A DNA stretch of 64,000 nucleotides from Alsobacter sp045348435 (GTDB lineage Bacteria > Pseudomonadota > Alphaproteobacteria > Rhizobiales > Beijerinckiaceae), in assembly GCF_045348435.1 (NCBI RefSeq), contig NZ_CP157484.1, positions 4,154,001 through 4,218,000 of the forward strand, written 5' to 3'. A program made the translations under genes and the position numbers. The notes beneath the pieces are model-generated. The model searched no databases. It worked only from the letters and a program-made list of their open reading frames with translations, and was not told the origin of the DNA. Below are positions 53,769 through 62,817 of the stretch, piece after piece. How positions within the stretch are numbered: position 1 is the first letter of the stretch; every line of letters begins with the position of its first letter.

Positions 53769-54419
53769 TCAGATGTAGCTGAGGACGAGGCCCTGGACGA
53801 TTTTCGTCCAGCCATCCACGAAGGTGAAGAGCAGCAGCTTGAAGGGCGTCGCGATGGTGTTGGGCGGGATCATCATCAGCCCCAGCGCCACCAGCACGGT
53901 CGTAACGATGATGTCGATCGCCATGAAGGGCAGGTACAGCAGGAACCCGATCTCGAAGGCCTTGGTGAGCTCCGTCAGCAGGAAGGCCGGCGCCAGCACG
54001 GCGAGGCTGTTGGGCGTCAGTTCGGGCCCGCGTTCGCCCGCCCAGATCTTCCCGGTGGACTGGACGAAGAAGGTCAGCTTGGTCTCGTCCGTATGCTTGC
54101 GCAGGAAGGTCTCCAGAGGCTTGGCGGCGCGCGCGCCCGCTTCCTCGTAGTCGCTGAAGGTCTTGTAGGTGAGCCTGGCGTCGCGCACCGACGTATAGGC
54201 CGTGTTCATCACCGGCATGGCGATGTACACGGACAGGATCAGCGACAGGCCGTACACGATGATGTTGGGCGGCAATTGCTGAATGCCGAGCGCATTGCGG
54301 ACGATGAAGATCACGATCGAGATCTTGGCGAAGCTCGTCACCGTCACGGCGATGAGGGGCAGGAACGACATCCCCGCCACGAAGAGCAGGATGGCGAACA
54401 GGTTGTCGGACGGATTCAT
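53769..54419 (-). CDS. sctR: Type III secretion export-apparatus protein SctR
   Basis: The 216-residue FliP/YscR-family protein has SFLPLIAVTVTSFAKISIVI, RNALGIQQLPPNIIVYGLSL, APAFLLTELTKAFEIGFLLY and LGLMMIPPNTIATPFKLLLF, all core SctR motifs. No signal peptide is needed for this family. It forms the pentameric core of the export gate. The start at 54419 overlaps the sctQ stop by one base (TGATG). Confidence 0.96.
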   Translation of the reverse strand: MNPSDNLFAILLFVAGMSFLPLIAVTVTSFAKISIVIFIVRNALGIQQLPPNIIVYGLSLILSVYIAMPVMNTAYTSVRDARLTYKTFSDYEEAGARAAKPLETFLRKHTDETKLTFFVQSTGKIWAGERGPELTPNSLAVLAPAFLLTELTKAFEIGFLLYLPFMAIDIIVTTVLVALGLMMIPPNTIATPFKLLLFTFVDGWTKIVQGLVLSYI

Positions 54420-55369
54420 CACTCGGGCCCCATGGACGTGATCGAGACGCCGATGCGGCCGTCCGCTTCCACCAGTTCGCCGAGCGCGATCACCCGCCCG
54501 CCGCTGCGTAGGCGCACGCGCCCGTCGTCGAAGGAGCGGAACGGCACGGCCGCGCCCGGCTCCGGCATGACCGGGGACGTCGTCGACCCCACGAGGAGAT
54601 CGGCCCCGCCCCGCGCCTCCAACTGGGAAGCCGGGACGGGCCCTTCGTCCGACAGCACGGCGGCGCCGCCCTGGATGGAGACCGCGCGGGCCGACCCGTC
54701 CGGGAATACGATCTCGCCGTCCAGCCTGTCCGTCGTCGCGCCCTCCAGCACGATGGTGTCGCCGACGGCGAGGTCGGCGAGGTCGGCCGCGTCGAGGTCG
54801 ACCGGGCCGACGACCAGCGACTGGCCGGGCATGATCGCCGGACCCCAGCCGACGATGCGCATCAGGTCCTGCGCCATCCGGCCGCGCGGCTCGCGGCCAT
54901 GCAGGAAGGCCGCGCACGGATAGGCCGCGCCGGGCGTCATAATCTCGAAGGTCAGCGCCTGGCCGTCGGTGAGCCCGGTGGCCGGGATCACGCTCTCCAG
55001 GCTGATCGGCAGGCCGAGCCGCGCCTCGAGCGGCTGCAACACGGCGCCGAGCAGGCATTCCAGTGCCAGCGCGGCGTCCGCGGGCGCCAGCGCGCCCCAG
55101 TCGACCGGCTCCGGCGCCTGCGCCAGGATCGCGCCCACCAGCGCGTCGGGAAGGACCAGCGCGAAGCGATCGGCCCCGATCAGCCCCGCGATGGCCGGCC
55201 CCTGGGGCAGCGACCCGGTCGGCGCGCGCGGGCGCAGCATGAAGTCGAACCCTGCCGCCTCCATGCGCAGGATCCAGGTCGTCGCGAACCACAGCTCCTC
55301 CAGCCGGTCCGCGAGCCGGCGCATCGGCCTGACGTTCCTCCCGCGAGGATCTGGCGGGTGAATGCTCAT
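54419..55369 (-). CDS. sctQ: Type III secretion C-ring (sorting platform) protein SctQ
   Basis: The 316-residue protein has a divergent N-terminal part and C-terminal SPOA-type segments: LADLAVGDTIVLEG and DDGRVRLRSGGRVIALGELV, ending GRIGVSITSMGPE. These match SctQ/FliM-FliN. The start at 55369 is chosen because it overlaps the sctO stop (ATGA); the open frame extends upstream but only as a shadow of sctO. It forms pods of the cytoplasmic sorting platform with SctK and SctL. Confidence 0.85.
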   Translation of the reverse strand: MSIHPPDPRGRNVRPMRRLADRLEELWFATTWILRMEAAGFDFMLRPRAPTGSLPQGPAIAGLIGADRFALVLPDALVGAILAQAPEPVDWGALAPADAALALECLLGAVLQPLEARLGLPISLESVIPATGLTDGQALTFEIMTPGAAYPCAAFLHGREPRGRMAQDLMRIVGWGPAIMPGQSLVVGPVDLDAADLADLAVGDTIVLEGATTDRLDGEIVFPDGSARAVSIQGGAAVLSDEGPVPASQLEARGGADLLVGSTTSPVMPEPGAAVPFRSFDDGRVRLRSGGRVIALGELVEADGRIGVSITSMGPE

Positions 55370-55821
55370 GGGGCGTCCGCGTCGCTCTCCGACGCGCCCT
55401 CCTGCGAAAGCCTGGCCACGCGCGAGATCCGCTCCAGCGATCCGGCGAGCTTGGTCTCGCGATTGGCGGCCATCCTGGCTTCGCCCCGCTCCCGCTCCAG
55501 ATCGCGCCGCCGCGCCGCGGCCGCCGCGTCGCACTGGGCGATGCGCCGTTCCTGGGCGGCCCTGTCCTCCGCGTCCATGTCGTATTGCAGGCCGACCCGC
55601 GCGAGCCGCGCCGGGCTGGCGGGCCCCGCCAGGATGCGGGCGATCCGCTCGGCGCGCTCCGCCGATTGGGTCGCGGCGAGTTCGGCCAGCGCGTCGCGCG
55701 CGGCCTGCGATTCGCTCAGGGCCTCGGCCACGCGGCGCTCGGCCGCCGACGCCCGCTCCAGCGCCGCCCGCGCCCGCATGCGGGCGAGTTCGTGAATGCG
55801 CGACAGCTGCTCATGCGCCAT
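55366..55821 (-). CDS. sctO: Type III secretion ATPase stalk protein SctO
   Basis: The 151-residue protein is almost wholly Ala/Arg/Glu-rich coiled coil (RIHELARMRARAALERASAA, then RRRDLERERGEARMA). This is typical of SctO/FliJ, which is poorly conserved at sequence level. Its place between sctN and sctQ is the canonical one. It links the ATPase hexamer to SctV. It overlaps sctN by 11 bp and sctQ by 4 bp. Confidence 0.82.
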   Translation of the reverse strand: MAHEQLSRIHELARMRARAALERASAAERRVAEALSESQAARDALAELAATQSAERAERIARILAGPASPARLARVGLQYDMDAEDRAAQERRIAQCDAAAAARRRDLERERGEARMAANRETKLAGSLERISRVARLSQEGASESDADAP

Positions 55822-57151
55822 CGGAGACCACCTCCGTGAGCCGGCCGAGCGTCGCGGCGAACGGCGTGGCCTCGCGGCCGAGCTGCACCAGGAACTCCGT
55901 CATGGCGCCGTGGCGCCGCAGCGCTTCGTCGGCGAGCGGATCCGACCCGGAGGCGTATTCGCCCACCTGGACCAGGAGCTCGATCTCCTTGTAGCGGGCC
56001 ATCAGGGCCCGGAAACGGGACGCCGCCGCGCGGTGCTCGGGCGAGGCGATCTCGCTCATGAGCCGGCTGACGCTGCCGAGCACGTCCACGGCCGGGTAGT
56101 GGCCCGACTGGCCGAGCTTGGAGTCGAGCAGGATGTGGCCGTCGGTCAGGCTCTTCACCTCCTCGGCGATCGGATCGCCGAAGCCCTCGTTTTCGAGCAG
56201 CACCGTGTAGATGGCCGTGATCGCGCCGTTGCGGTCGCCGCCGCAGCGCTCGATCAAGCGCGGCAGCTCGGCGTAGACGGACGGGGTGAAGCCGCGCCGC
56301 ACAGGCTGCTCGCCGGCCGCCAGGCCCACCTCGCGCAGCGCGCGGGCGAAGCGGGTCACGCTGTCGAACAGCAGCAGGACATGCGCGCCCTGCTCGCGGA
56401 AATGCTCGGCCACCGATGTCGCCACATGGGCGCCGATCACCCGCTCCATGGCGGGCCGGTCGGACGTGGAGGCCACCACGACGCACCGCTCGCGGAACTC
56501 CGGCGGCAGCTGCCGGTCCAGGAACTCGCGCAACTCGCGGCCGCGCTCGCCGATCAGGGCGAGCACGCAGACATCCGCGGAGGCGTTGCGGGCGAGGGCG
56601 CCGAGGAGCGACGACTTGCCGCCGCCCGGCGGGCCGAAGACGCCGATGCGCTGTCCCACGCCCAGCGTGTTCAGGCCGTCGATCACCCGGATCCCGGTCT
56701 GGATCGGCTGGGAGATCAGCGGGCGTTCGAGCGGAGGCGTCACCCGGGGCTGCACGCCGCGGCTCGCCATGCCGTCGAGCGCGGCCGGGCGTCCGTCGAG
56801 AGGGCGGCCGAGACCGTCGAAGACCCCGCCCAGCATCCCGGTCCCGCAGCGAAAGGTGAAGGGGTCGCGCAGCGGCAAGACCTCCGTCCGCGACGACAGG
56901 CCGTCGATGACGCCGAGCGGCGCCAGCACGGCGCGCCCGTCCCGCACCGCCACCACCTGGCCCAGGATCTCCTCGCCATTCGCCTCGACGAGGCGGCAGA
57001 TCTCGCCCATCGCGAGGTCGCTCAGCGTCGTGACCAGCCCGCCGGGCCCGATCTCGGTCAGCCGGCCGATGACGCGCCGCAGCGGGCGTCGCGCCGCCCC
57101 GGCCGCCATCTGCTGCACTGTGCTGGCGAGAACGCCCATGGGTCCCATCAT
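55811..57151 (-). CDS. sctN: Type III secretion ATPase SctN
   Basis: The 446-residue ATPase has Walker A GPPGGGKSS (about 173-181), IGERGRELREFLDRQLPPEF, Walker B HVLLLFDSVTRFARALREVG, the substrate loop LAAGEQPVRRGFTPSVYAEL, and ILLDSKLGQSGHYPAVDVLG with SVSRLM. All catalytic parts look intact. It dissociates chaperone-substrate complexes and powers export with the proton gradient. The start at 57151 (MMGPMG) lies 26 bp after sctL. Confidence 0.96.
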   Translation of the reverse strand: MMGPMGVLASTVQQMAAGAARRPLRRVIGRLTEIGPGGLVTTLSDLAMGEICRLVEANGEEILGQVVAVRDGRAVLAPLGVIDGLSSRTEVLPLRDPFTFRCGTGMLGGVFDGLGRPLDGRPAALDGMASRGVQPRVTPPLERPLISQPIQTGIRVIDGLNTLGVGQRIGVFGPPGGGKSSLLGALARNASADVCVLALIGERGRELREFLDRQLPPEFRERCVVVASTSDRPAMERVIGAHVATSVAEHFREQGAHVLLLFDSVTRFARALREVGLAAGEQPVRRGFTPSVYAELPRLIERCGGDRNGAITAIYTVLLENEGFGDPIAEEVKSLTDGHILLDSKLGQSGHYPAVDVLGSVSRLMSEIASPEHRAAASRFRALMARYKEIELLVQVGEYASGSDPLADEALRRHGAMTEFLVQLGREATPFAATLGRLTEVVSDGA

Positions 57152-57177
57152 CCGAACATGGTCAGGAGCGGCGGCGT

Positions 57178-57804
57178 TCAGGTCGGTTCGCCGCCGTCGG
57201 CGAGCAGCGACCCGGAGAGGATCTCCGTCAGCACCGCGATCTGGGCCGTGGGGCCGATCTCCAGGGTGACGCCGCCGGCGTCCAGCCGCCACGCTCCGGG
57301 CTCGACATGCGGGTCGAGCGCGATCGCCCGGATGGCGCCGGGCGCGCTCGCCTCGATGGCCCGGACGGCGCGCTCGGCGTCGTCGATGTCGGCGGGCCCG
57401 CAGTGCAGGACGATGTCGCGGTCCGGCAGGTCGCGCAGGGCCCGGCGCACCACGCGCTCGGCCCTCTCCGCCTCGGGCGTCTCGTCCAGGATCTCCTGGA
57501 CCGAGCGGCGGACGATGCCGACGAGGAGCGGCTGCAGGGCGAGGACGTCGCGGCGATAGTCGCGGTCGAGGGCCAGGAGGCGGCTGGCGAGTTCGGCCTC
57601 GGCGGCCTGCCGGGCCTCGGCGATCAGCGTTTCCGCCTGGGCCCTCGCGGCGGCCAGGATCGCGGCGGCCTGCCTCTCGGCGCCATCCAAGACAGGGTCC
57701 GCCCTGTCCTCCGGCGCGGCCGCTCCGGCGTCGTTCGCAGGCGCCCTGCTCCTGAGCACGCGGCCCTTGTAGAGGAGTTTCGCGCTATTCACCGGCAGCC
57801 CCAT
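57178..57804 (-). CDS. sctL: Type III secretion ATPase regulator/stator SctL
   Basis: The 208-residue protein has a helical N-terminal region (GAERQAAAILAAARAQAETL, IAEARQAAEAELASRLLAL) and a C-terminal globular domain with GIVRRSVQEILDETPEAERA, AERVVRRALRDLP and WRLDAGGVTLEIGPTAQI. This is the HrpE/YscL/FliH pattern. It tethers SctN to the sorting platform. It is 1 bp from sctK. Confidence 0.9.
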   Translation of the reverse strand: MGLPVNSAKLLYKGRVLRSRAPANDAGAAAPEDRADPVLDGAERQAAAILAAARAQAETLIAEARQAAEAELASRLLALDRDYRRDVLALQPLLVGIVRRSVQEILDETPEAERAERVVRRALRDLPDRDIVLHCGPADIDDAERAVRAIEASAPGAIRAIALDPHVEPGAWRLDAGGVTLEIGPTAQIAVLTEILSGSLLADGGEPT

Positions 57805-57805
57805 T

Positions 57806-58426
57806 CTACGGGCGGTACAGCAGCTCCGCGACCCGATGAATGAGATTTGGCAGACAATGGTTTGCGAACTCTAACTTTTCAATTTCATTATTGATAATTT
57901 TGGGCAGGCAGAACGCGATGCGCGCCGCGTAGGCGGTCGGCAGCGTCTCGGCCCACGCCCTGAGAAGACGATCCGCGCAGGCCGTGACCGCCTGCTCGAA
58001 GCGCGATGGCTGGGGCAGCTCCTCGCACTCCGTCTCCATGTCGCTGAACTGCACGAGGAGCAGCAGGTCGCCCGGCGTGACCAGCCCGGCGAGGGCGCGC
58101 AGATGCTCGCCGTCGATGACGCCGTTCAGCATGCGCGCATGCCACGCCAGGCCGAGGACGTGGCGGAACCGGCCAGGATCGGCGATGCAGGTCCGGTAGG
58201 CCCGCAGGTCGGCGGCAGTCAGCGCCCCCAGTTCGAGCCGGCCCGCGTCACGGGCGGCCGCCAGCATGGCCGGAATGCGCGGCCTCAGCCGCGGGTCCTC
58301 GGCGATGCGCGCCCGCAGCGCCGGCGACGCGATGCTCGGCGCCCAGTCTCGCTCCCAATCGGGATCGATGCCGCTCAGCGGCGGCTCCATCGCGTCGTGG
58401 AAGCCGTGGGCGGGGCTTTGGATCAT
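57806..58426 (-). CDS. sctK: Type III secretion sorting-platform protein SctK (NolU-like)
   Basis: The 206-residue protein has the loosely conserved SctK pattern: DWERDWAPSIASPALRARIA, LTAADLRAYRTCIADPGRF, HVLGLAWHARMLNGVIDGEH, ending KIINNEIEKLEFANHCLP. In canonical loci this gene lies between sctJ and sctL, as here. It connects the sorting platform to SctD. A run of AT-rich codons at the C-terminus (57845-57905) stands out from the neighbourhood. Confidence 0.82.
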   Translation of the reverse strand: MIQSPAHGFHDAMEPPLSGIDPDWERDWAPSIASPALRARIAEDPRLRPRIPAMLAAARDAGRLELGALTAADLRAYRTCIADPGRFRHVLGLAWHARMLNGVIDGEHLRALAGLVTPGDLLLLVQFSDMETECEELPQPSRFEQAVTACADRLLRAWAETLPTAYAARIAFCLPKIINNEIEKLEFANHCLPNLIHRVAELLYRP

Positions 58427-59181
58427 GGCCGCGACGCCTGCGCCCCGATCAGCCGCAGGATTGGACGCCGAAACAGCGCCAGCCCCAGGCCGATGACGGC
58501 GAGGACGCCGAACGGCGCGAGATTGCCCGCCCGCAGCGACGTCCGGGACGACGGCTCCAGCGTCTGGGCGGCCGGGAACAGGGCCACGGCGACGTCCTCG
58601 TAATGCAGGCCCGCGACGCTGTTGGTGATCAGATACTTGATCGTCCCGACATGGCGGGCCATGTCGGCGTCCGCCCGGTGATAGATGAACACGGAGGCCC
58701 GGGGCGAGCGGCGGTCCTTCTCCAGAGGCGAGTCCTCCGGCAGCATGATGTGGACGCGCGCCGACGTCACTCCGGCGATCTGGGTGATGCTGTTGGCCAG
58801 CTCCTGGTTCATCGCGAACATGAAGCGGGCCCTCTCCTCCATCGGGGTGGAGACGATCCGTTTGCTGTCGAAGACCCCGCCGAGCGACTCGAAGCGCTGG
58901 CGCGGCAGGCCCCGCTCGCCGAGAAGGTTGATCGCCCTCGTCGTCTGGTCCCGCTCCACCGTCACCGCATAGGCGCCGTCCTTGCCCCGGGTCCGGCCGG
59001 CCTCGATGCCGGCGTTCTGGAGGATGCCGACGATCTCGAGCGCCTCGCGCTCCTGCAGCCCGTCATACAGGTCCGCCTTGCACCCGGCGAGCGCCAGCAG
59101 CAGGCCGGCCGCGACGACGAGCCGGGCGGCCGAGGGCCAGGCCGCAAGGGAGCGTGACACGGCCGCGCGTCCTTTCATCAT
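58423..59181 (-). CDS. sctJ: Type III secretion inner-ring lipoprotein SctJ (NolT-like)
   Basis: The 252-residue lipoprotein has lipobox LALAGC (Cys34), then DLYDGLQEREALEIVGILQN, GIEAGRTRGKDGAYAVTVER, MNQELANSITQIAGVTSARV, HIMLPEDSPLEKDRRSPRAS and a C-terminal membrane helix (FGVLAVIGLGLALF). It is a standard SctJ/YscJ protein with two ring-building motifs. The start is 59181 or 59178. It overlaps both neighbours by 4 bp. Confidence 0.95.
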   Translation of the reverse strand: MMKGRAAVSRSLAAWPSAARLVVAAGLLLALAGCKADLYDGLQEREALEIVGILQNAGIEAGRTRGKDGAYAVTVERDQTTRAINLLGERGLPRQRFESLGGVFDSKRIVSTPMEERARFMFAMNQELANSITQIAGVTSARVHIMLPEDSPLEKDRRSPRASVFIYHRADADMARHVGTIKYLITNSVAGLHYEDVAVALFPAAQTLEPSSRTSLRAGNLAPFGVLAVIGLGLALFRRPILRLIGAQASRP

Positions 59182-59636
59182 GACTGGCGGATCAGCGTGC
59201 TGACCGAATGCGAGACGCCGCCCATCACCTGGCTGACCAGGTTGACGAAGATGGCGTGGTCGTAGCTTTTCTCGAGCGACTTGAACGCATCGGCGGGCGT
59301 GACCTCGGGCTTCGCGGCGGCGCTCTCGCCCGTGCGCGCCAGGCTGGAGTTCACCCAAGGCGACGGCAGCATCTCGCGCAGCTGCGTTTCGACCGCATCC
59401 GCCCCGTGCGGCGTCGGGCGGAGGATCTGGATCTGGTCGTGCACCGAACCGAGCGTCTCGGTCAGCGAACCGGTCGGCGCCGGCGCGGCCTCGGCGGTCG
59501 GCAGCGTCGCCGCCGGGACGACGAACGAGTCCATCGCGGCGGGCCTGCTCATGGGCGAGCCGACCAGGGAGCTGATGGCGGAGATGGCTTCGACGCTCAT
59601 CGGCGTGTCCTGCGCTGGAAGGTCACTCGCCGCCAT
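59178..59636 (-). CDS. sctI: Type III secretion inner-rod protein SctI (NolB-like)
   Basis: The 152-residue protein is Ala/Thr/Ser-rich at the N-terminus, with a conserved-looking C-terminal helix: AFKSLEKSYDHAIFVNLVSQ followed by VMGGVSHSVSTLIRQS. YscI/SctI rod proteins share such a C-terminal helix, and rhizobial nolB sits directly before the sctJ gene nolT, as here. Length fits NolB. An internal ATG at 59600 is an alternative start. It overlaps the 58-residue ORF by 14 bp. Confidence 0.78.
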   Translation of the reverse strand: MAASDLPAQDTPMSVEAISAISSLVGSPMSRPAAMDSFVVPAATLPTAEAAPAPTGSLTETLGSVHDQIQILRPTPHGADAVETQLREMLPSPWVNSSLARTGESAAAKPEVTPADAFKSLEKSYDHAIFVNLVSQVMGGVSHSVSTLIRQS

Positions 59637-59799
59637 CCGCGAGGATCGACGAGAGGATACCGGTCAGCACGGTCTCGGCGACCTTGCTGCTGAACTTCAT
59701 CACCGCGTCGTGGGTCGCCGCGGTCCCGGTGGACGACGACGTCGCCCCGGTCGAAATGGACTGTGCGCCGCTCGCGGCGCCCTGGATGTCAGCGGCCAT
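59623..59799 (-). CDS. Tiny type III operon protein (58 residues), second needle candidate
   Basis: The product is MAADIQGAASGAQSISTGAT, a Ser/Thr/Ala-rich half, followed by a helix, HDAVMKFSSKVAETVLTGIL, ending SSILADGGE. The ATG at 59799 has AGGAG 8 bp upstream. It has no cysteine, signal or membrane segment. In several systems the needle gene lies just before the rod gene, as here, but the sequence lacks the charged C-terminus of known needles. A needle subunit or small secreted substrate is possible. Confidence 0.6.
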   Translation of the reverse strand: MAADIQGAASGAQSISTGATSSSTGTAATHDAVMKFSSKVAETVLTGILSSILADGGE

Positions 59800-60172
59800 G
59801 GCCTGTTCTCCTCGTGGCGGAGGCCTGGCCGAGGGCGGCCCCGTGATGGGGGCTCCCCAGGCTCGCCAGGACCTCGATGTGGACTTCGACCTTCTTGGCG
59901 AGTTCGGGCCGGGCGAACCGCAGCGTGCGCAGTCTGGCGACGGCGTCCGTTGCGCGGCCCTGCTCGTAGTCGCGGATCGCCAGCGCGAGCGTCCTGAAAC
60001 GGCCGCTCCTGTCGCGCGCCTCCACGGTCCTGGCCAGGGCGCTGTCGGGCGGCAGCGTCCCCCGGCTCAGGGCCGTGACATACTCGGCCGCAAGCTCGGC
60101 GAAGGGGCGCGAGCCGATCGCAGCGGCGTCGCCCGGTCGTCCGGTCGCAAGCTCGGCGTGGCTAAACGGCAT
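59789..60172 (-). CDS. Small helical protein, possible SctG-type needle chaperone
   Basis: The 127-residue protein starts at 60172 with an AGGAG 8 bp upstream (the longer open frame to 60196 has none). It is helical: FAELAAEYVTALSRGTLPPD, RTLALAIRDYEQGRATDAVA and RLRTLRFARPELAKKVEVHI. This could form two or three TPR-like hairpins, as in YscG/PscG chaperones. It overlaps the 58-residue gene by 11 bp, so the two may be a chaperone-substrate pair. Assignment is from context and secondary structure only. Confidence 0.6.
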   Translation of the reverse strand: MPFSHAELATGRPGDAAAIGSRPFAELAAEYVTALSRGTLPPDSALARTVEARDRSGRFRTLALAIRDYEQGRATDAVARLRTLRFARPELAKKVEVHIEVLASLGSPHHGAALGQASATRRTGHGR

Positions 60173-60259
60173 GCTGGTTCTCCTGACGCCGAACATGCGC
60201 CATTCCGGCGTCCGGCTGCATCCGCGCTGGGCGCGGAGGCGTCTGCGTAGTCGCCGGCG

Positions 60260-62356
60260 TCATGCGACGGCCTTCATCTCGGCCGGCCCCTCGGAAGTGA
60301 GCGTCCCGACGGGCTGGCAGGTGAATTCCGGCGCGATCTCCTGGAAGGAGAGGACCGGAACGGTCAGGTCGTGCGACCGAAGATAGTGCGAAAGATGCCG
60401 GCGCAGATCGACCGACGTCACCACGATCGGGGGCGAGGCGGCCGGGTCCTCAGGCGTCGCGATGGTCTCGATCTGCGCCAGGAGCGCGTTGGAAAGCCGG
60501 CTCGACATCATCAGGAAGACGCCCGCCTCCGTGTGCCGCAGCGACTCTCTCAGTTGCTGCTCGAGGCCGGGCTCCACCACATAGGCGGCGAGCATGCGGT
60601 TGGCGTCGGCCAGCGCGTTGCAGATCTGCCGGCGCAGGGCGCGGCGCACATGTTCGGCCAGGATCGCGGCGTCCGGCTCGCGCTGCCCCCATTCGGCGAG
60701 CGCCTCGAAAAACCCCTGCGCGGGCGCGAGCGGCACCTGCTCGCTCGCCAGCCGGCGCATGACCTCCAGGGCCTTGGGCATCGCGACGGCGTTCGAGGCC
60801 TGCTCGGCCAGCCGCGGCTGCGCCGTCCGCAGGTCGGCGAACAGCGCATGCGCCTGCTCGAAGCCGATGATCGAGCCGGCCTGCGCCTTGAGCTGCTCGA
60901 CGCCGGCGTGGGCCAGGAGGTCGGCCAGCGGAATGGGGCGCATCCCCGCCTCCACGAGCCGCGTCGCCTCCGTCTCGGCGACCCAGAACGCGTGCGCCCG
61001 CCGCCAGCCCCGCGGCAGGGGCTTGCGCGCCGTCCCGGCCGCGTCGAGCAGGGCCGGATCGCCGTCCAGGGCGACGACCCCTGCGGGAACGCGATCCAGG
61101 AAGAGCGCCACGCCGTCGAAATCGACGCGGACCGCGTCCGGGTCGAGCTCCGGGGCCGGCTCCACGCCGAAGCGCGGGAACGGAACGCCGAGCGCCCGCC
61201 AGGCGGCGTCGAGCCGGCCGTCCCGGGCGGCCGCGAAAGCGCGGGCGTCCAGGCGCGCCGCTGCGCCGGAGCCGAGCGCGATCACGAGCCGCTCGCCGGG
61301 CTGCGTCTCGGGCGACGACGCGCCGGGCGCGCCCTCGCCCGCCTCGGACCCGCGGGGTCGCCCGGCCCCCTTTTGCGCCGCGGCCCCGACGGCCGGCATG
61401 AACCAGGCGGCCCAGATCAGCGCTCCGCCGAGAACGAGGAACAGCACGGTCGGGAAGCCCGGCACGAGGCCGATGGCCGCCACCACGACGCCCGCCGCGC
61501 CGATGCTGCGCTGGTTGCCGGCGAGCTCCGCCGCGATGTCTCCGCCCAGATCGGCGCCCTGGTCCGTGGTGACGCGCGTCACGATCGCGCCCGAGCACAG
61601 GGCCAGCAGCAAGGCCGGGATCTGCGCCACGAGGCCGTCGCCGATGGTGAGCAGCGAGTAGGTCGAGACCGCCTGGGGCAGCGGCATCCCCTTCTGCAGC
61701 GCCCCGATGGTGATGCCGCCGATCAGGTTCACGACCACGATCAGCAGGCCCGCGATGGCGTCGCCCTTTACGAACTTCATCGCGCCGTCCATGGCGCCGA
61801 AGAACTGGTTTTCCTTGTCGAGGTTGCGGCGGCGCTGGCGCGCCTCGGACGGGTCGATGTCGCCCGCCCGCAACTCCGCGTCGATGCTCATCTGCCGGCC
61901 CGGCAGGGCGTCCAGCACGAAGCGCGCCGCCACCTCGGCCACGCGCTCGGCGCCCTTGGTGATCACCACGAACTGCACGATCGTGATGATCAGGATGATG
62001 ACGAGGCCGACGACCAGGTTGCCGCCCGTCACGAACAGCCCGAAGGTCTGGACGATGTCGCCGCCCTCGGCCTCCGTCAGGATCGTGCGCGTCGTCGAGA
62101 TCGAGATCGCCAGCCGGAAGGTGGTGGCGATCAGGATCACGGCCGGGAAGGTCGAGAAGCTGGTCGGCCGGTCGATATAGATGGCGACCATCAGGATCAC
62201 CATCGTCATGGTGATGTTCAGCCCGATCAGGATGTCGAGCATCAGCGTCGGCATCGGGATGATCATCACCAGCACGGCGGTGAGCAGGATCAGGATCAGG
62301 GCGAGATCCTGCCGGCCGCGCATGTGGTGGAGCGCCGTCGTCAAACGGTCCATCAT
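60260..62356 (-). CDS. sctV: Type III secretion export-gate protein SctV
   Basis: This 698-residue protein has eight or so membrane segments in the first half and the FHIPEP core: TFPAVILIATTFRLAISIST, VAARFVLDALPGRQMSIDAE, EARQRRRNLDKENQFFGAMD, GAMKFVKGDAIAGLLIVVVN and YSLLTIGDGLVAQIPALLLA. The C-terminal cytoplasmic half forms the nonameric ring that receives chaperone-substrate complexes. The sequence is full length and intact. It overlaps the sctY-like gene by 4 bp (ATGA). Confidence 0.96.
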   Translation of the reverse strand: MMDRLTTALHHMRGRQDLALILILLTAVLVMIIPMPTLMLDILIGLNITMTMVILMVAIYIDRPTSFSTFPAVILIATTFRLAISISTTRTILTEAEGGDIVQTFGLFVTGGNLVVGLVIILIITIVQFVVITKGAERVAEVAARFVLDALPGRQMSIDAELRAGDIDPSEARQRRRNLDKENQFFGAMDGAMKFVKGDAIAGLLIVVVNLIGGITIGALQKGMPLPQAVSTYSLLTIGDGLVAQIPALLLALCSGAIVTRVTTDQGADLGGDIAAELAGNQRSIGAAGVVVAAIGLVPGFPTVLFLVLGGALIWAAWFMPAVGAAAQKGAGRPRGSEAGEGAPGASSPETQPGERLVIALGSGAAARLDARAFAAARDGRLDAAWRALGVPFPRFGVEPAPELDPDAVRVDFDGVALFLDRVPAGVVALDGDPALLDAAGTARKPLPRGWRRAHAFWVAETEATRLVEAGMRPIPLADLLAHAGVEQLKAQAGSIIGFEQAHALFADLRTAQPRLAEQASNAVAMPKALEVMRRLASEQVPLAPAQGFFEALAEWGQREPDAAILAEHVRRALRRQICNALADANRMLAAYVVEPGLEQQLRESLRHTEAGVFLMMSSRLSNALLAQIETIATPEDPAASPPIVVTSVDLRRHLSHYLRSHDLTVPVLSFQEIAPEFTCQPVGTLTSEGPAEMKAVA

Positions 62357-62817
62357 GGCGAAGGCCTCCGCGACCGCAGGAACCGGGCGAAGGCGTCCGC
62401 CGCCTCCGCGCCGCGCCGCAGCGCGGCCGAGACCCGCGACCGCCTGAGCAGGTCCGACGGCGCCAGCCGTCCGGGACCGACAGCCGCCTCGTGCGCCGCG
62501 ACGGCCGCGTCGGCGGTCTCCGCGTCGCCCGTGGCCAGGAAGGCCTCCGACAGCAGGCGCAGGCTCTGCGGATCCCCGGGCGCGAACCGCACGGTGAGCT
62601 GGAGCAGCGCCAGCGCCTCGGAGGGCTTGCCGTAGAGGATCTGGTGCGCCGCCACGGCGTTCAGCAGCCGAATGTCGTCCTCGGCCAGGCCCGCGGCCGG
62701 CGCGGCGGCGCCCTGGGCGAGACCGAAGCCGGCTTGCGCCGGCCCGAAGGCGGGCGGAATCAGATGCGACGGCCTGGGGCGCGGGGGAGGAGCGAAGGCG
62801 CTCTGCCTCTCGGTCAT
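62353..62817 (-). CDS. TPR protein, SctY-like export chaperone
   Basis: The 154-residue protein has a Pro-rich N-terminal tail, then TPR hairpins: IRLLNAVAAHQILYGKPSEA, LALLQLTVRFAPGDPQSLRL, LSEAFLATGDAETADAAVAA and a C-terminal RGAEAADAFARFLRSRR. Proteins of this form lie next to sctV in Ysc-type loci (YscY) and rhizobial loci (y4yS), where YscX-YscY binds SctV. It overlaps both neighbours by 4 bp. It is inferred to be SctY from fold and position. Confidence 0.75.
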   Translation of the reverse strand: MTERQSAFAPPPRPRPSHLIPPAFGPAQAGFGLAQGAAAPAAGLAEDDIRLLNAVAAHQILYGKPSEALALLQLTVRFAPGDPQSLRLLSEAFLATGDAETADAAVAAHEAAVGPGRLAPSDLLRRSRVSAALRRGAEAADAFARFLRSRRPSP